Assembly: GCA_050010255.1 (NCBI GenBank) | Contig: JBEKLJ010000206.1 | Span: 1-6,135 of the forward strand | DNA length: 6,135 nucleotides | Direction: 5' to 3' | DNA from: JBEKLJ01 sp050010255 | GTDB taxonomy: Bacteria > Acidobacteriota > Terriglobia > Bryobacterales > Bryobacteraceae | Part shown: positions 5,180 to 6,135 of the stretch, one piece after another | Position numbering within the stretch: the first letter of the stretch is position 1 | Layout of the letters: each line of letters begins with the position of its first letter | The notes under the pieces: model-generated | Databases searched by the model: none | Told to the model about the DNA's origin: nothing | What the model saw: only the letters and a program-made list of their open reading frames with translations | Translations under genes and position numbers: made by a program

Positions 5180-6135
5180 CACGCGGCGGCCAGCTCCCGC
5201 TGGAAGAAGGCCTCCACCCGGTCCAGGATCTCCGCGGCCTCGCGCGCATGGTAGATCTCGGCGCGCAGCCGTGCTCCGTCGCGGACGCCGTGCGTGAAGT
5301 AACCCGCGAACTGCTTCATCTTCCCCACCCGCGCCGGATCGTCGCGCGCCATGAGCGCCCCGTAGTAGTCGCGGACCATCTGGTAACGCTCGCGCACGCC
5401 CGGCTGCTGCCACGCGCCCGAGGCCACGTACTGCGCGATCTGGCGGAAGATCCAGGGGTTGAAGGAGGCGGCGCGGCCCACCATCACCGCGTCGCAGCCC
5501 GTCTCGGCCGCCATGCGGACGGCGTCCTCGGGCGTGAAGATGTCCCCGTTGCCGATTACCGGAATGTGGACCGCGGCTTTGACCCGGCCGATCAGGCTCC
5601 AGTCCGCCTGGCCGCTGTAGCCCTGCTCGCGGGTGCGAGGGTGAAGCGCGACGGCTTCGAGACCGCAGTCCTCGGCCATGCGGGCCAGCTCGAGCGCCAC
5701 GATTTCCCGCTCGCTCCAACCGGAGCGGCACTTGAGCGTCACCGGGATCGCGACCGCCGCACGCACCGCTTTCAGGATGCGCTCGATCCCCGGCAGGTCG
5801 CGCAGCAGCCCGGAGCCGCCGTTACACTTGACGACTTTCTTCACCGGGCAGCCGAAGTTGAGATCGACGATATCGAAGCCCAGATCCTGACACACGCTGG
5901 CCGCGCCGGCCATCACCGCCGGGTCGGAGCCGAACAGTTGCGCCGTAATGGGGTGCTCGTCCGGCTCGAAGGCCAGGTAGCGCATCGTCCGGCCGGGCTT
6001 GCGCGCGTGCCCCGCGTGGAGGACACCGTGCGAGCTGGTGAACTCGGTCATGATCAGCCCGCAGCCGCCCAGACCGCGGATCAGCCGGCGGAACACCGTG
6101 TCCGTCACGCCGGCCATCGGCGCCAGGACCGTGGC
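5179..6135 (-). CDS. dusB: tRNA-dihydrouridine synthase, DusB-like (5' end outside window)
   Basis: Dus enzymes are FMN-dependent flavoproteins that reduce specific uridines in tRNA to dihydrouridine using NAD(P)H. The 319 visible codons cover most of the protein. The visible reading begins ATVLAPMAGVTD, whose APMAGVTD is the conserved first strand of the FMN barrel; the ATG at 6117 is therefore internal and the true start lies a few codons past the edge. Counting from that internal Met, I see TAQLFGSDP (58-66), the catalytic Cys90 in NFGCPVKKV, LKCRSGW (128-134), HPRTREQGYSG (159-169), IGNGDI (188-193) and the phosphate-binding VGRAASFNPWIF (213-224). The helical tRNA-binding C-terminal domain follows. 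The motif set matches the DusB/NifR3 branch better than DusA or DusC, though the subfamily call is by pattern only. It is the first visible gene of the dus-rnhA-nadD run. Confidence 0.95.
   Translation of the reverse strand, partial: ATVLAPMAGVTDTVFRRLIRGLGGCGLIMTEFTSSHGVLHAGHARKPGRTMRYLAFEPDEHPITAQLFGSDPAVMAGAASVCQDLGFDIVDLNFGCPVKKVVKCNGGSGLLRDLPGIERILKAVRAAVAIPVTLKCRSGWSEREIVALELARMAEDCGLEAVALHPRTREQGYSGQADWSLIGRVKAAVHIPVIGNGDIFTPEDAVRMAAETGCDAVMVGRAASFNPWIFRQIAQYVASGAWQQPGVRERYQMVRDYYGALMARDDPARVGKMKQFAGYFTHGVRDGARLRAEIYHAREAAEILDRVEAFFQRELAAA

Noticed and set aside
5180..5731. Upstream extension of the rnhA reading frame by 184 codons
   Set aside because: This part is a shadow of dus in another frame. 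RNase HI begins at the ATG at 5179, which places the catalytic residues one position from their E. coli places.
6115..6117. ATG as the start of dus
   Set aside because: It is the Met of the conserved APMAGVTD motif, and coding continues upstream (ATVLAP) to the window edge, so the start lies outside.

Overview
The window is compact, GC-rich bacterial chromosome with five protein genes, all on the minus strand, so transcription runs from right to left. In transcription order they are: a DusB-type tRNA-dihydrouridine synthase (its start lies beyond the right edge), ribonuclease HI (rnhA), nicotinate-nucleotide adenylyltransferase (nadD), a secreted VIT + von Willebrand A domain protein, and a secreted protein made of POTRA repeats without a beta-barrel. 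There is no sign of a phage, plasmid, transposase gene, CRISPR array, tRNA or rRNA. The high GC content, signal-peptide-bearing VIT/vWA protein and POTRA-only protein fit a Gram-negative, probably the Acidobacteriota (Solibacter/Bryobacter-like lineage). That placement is inferred from protein style, not proven.

Right part (4635-6135): dus and rnhA share one base in a TGATG stop/start overlap, so they are almost certainly one transcript. nadD follows 56 bases later and starts with TTG. These are three housekeeping functions (tRNA modification, R-loop/RNA primer removal, NAD synthesis) with no shared pathway, a co-transcribed set rather than a functional system. nadD is not followed by rsfS, its common partner; instead two abutting GC-rich hairpins lie just past its stop codon (4018-4055).

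Left part (113-4017): the VIT/vWA gene has a clear Shine-Dalgarno site and a 135-base upstream spacer. Ten bases past its stop codon lies a perfect 21-bp-arm palindrome with a 2-base loop (1446-1489), then a 91-base spacer and the POTRA gene. Both proteins have N-terminal export signals, so this half encodes cell-envelope or periplasmic products; whether they act together is unknown.

Edges and gaps: bases 1-112 hold no gene that I can support. No gene-free stretch exceeds 300 bases. The non-coding structure (the palindrome and the tandem hairpin pair) is the least explained part of the window. I see no convincing evidence for a wholly new biological system; the main open points are these repeats and the functions of the two envelope proteins.
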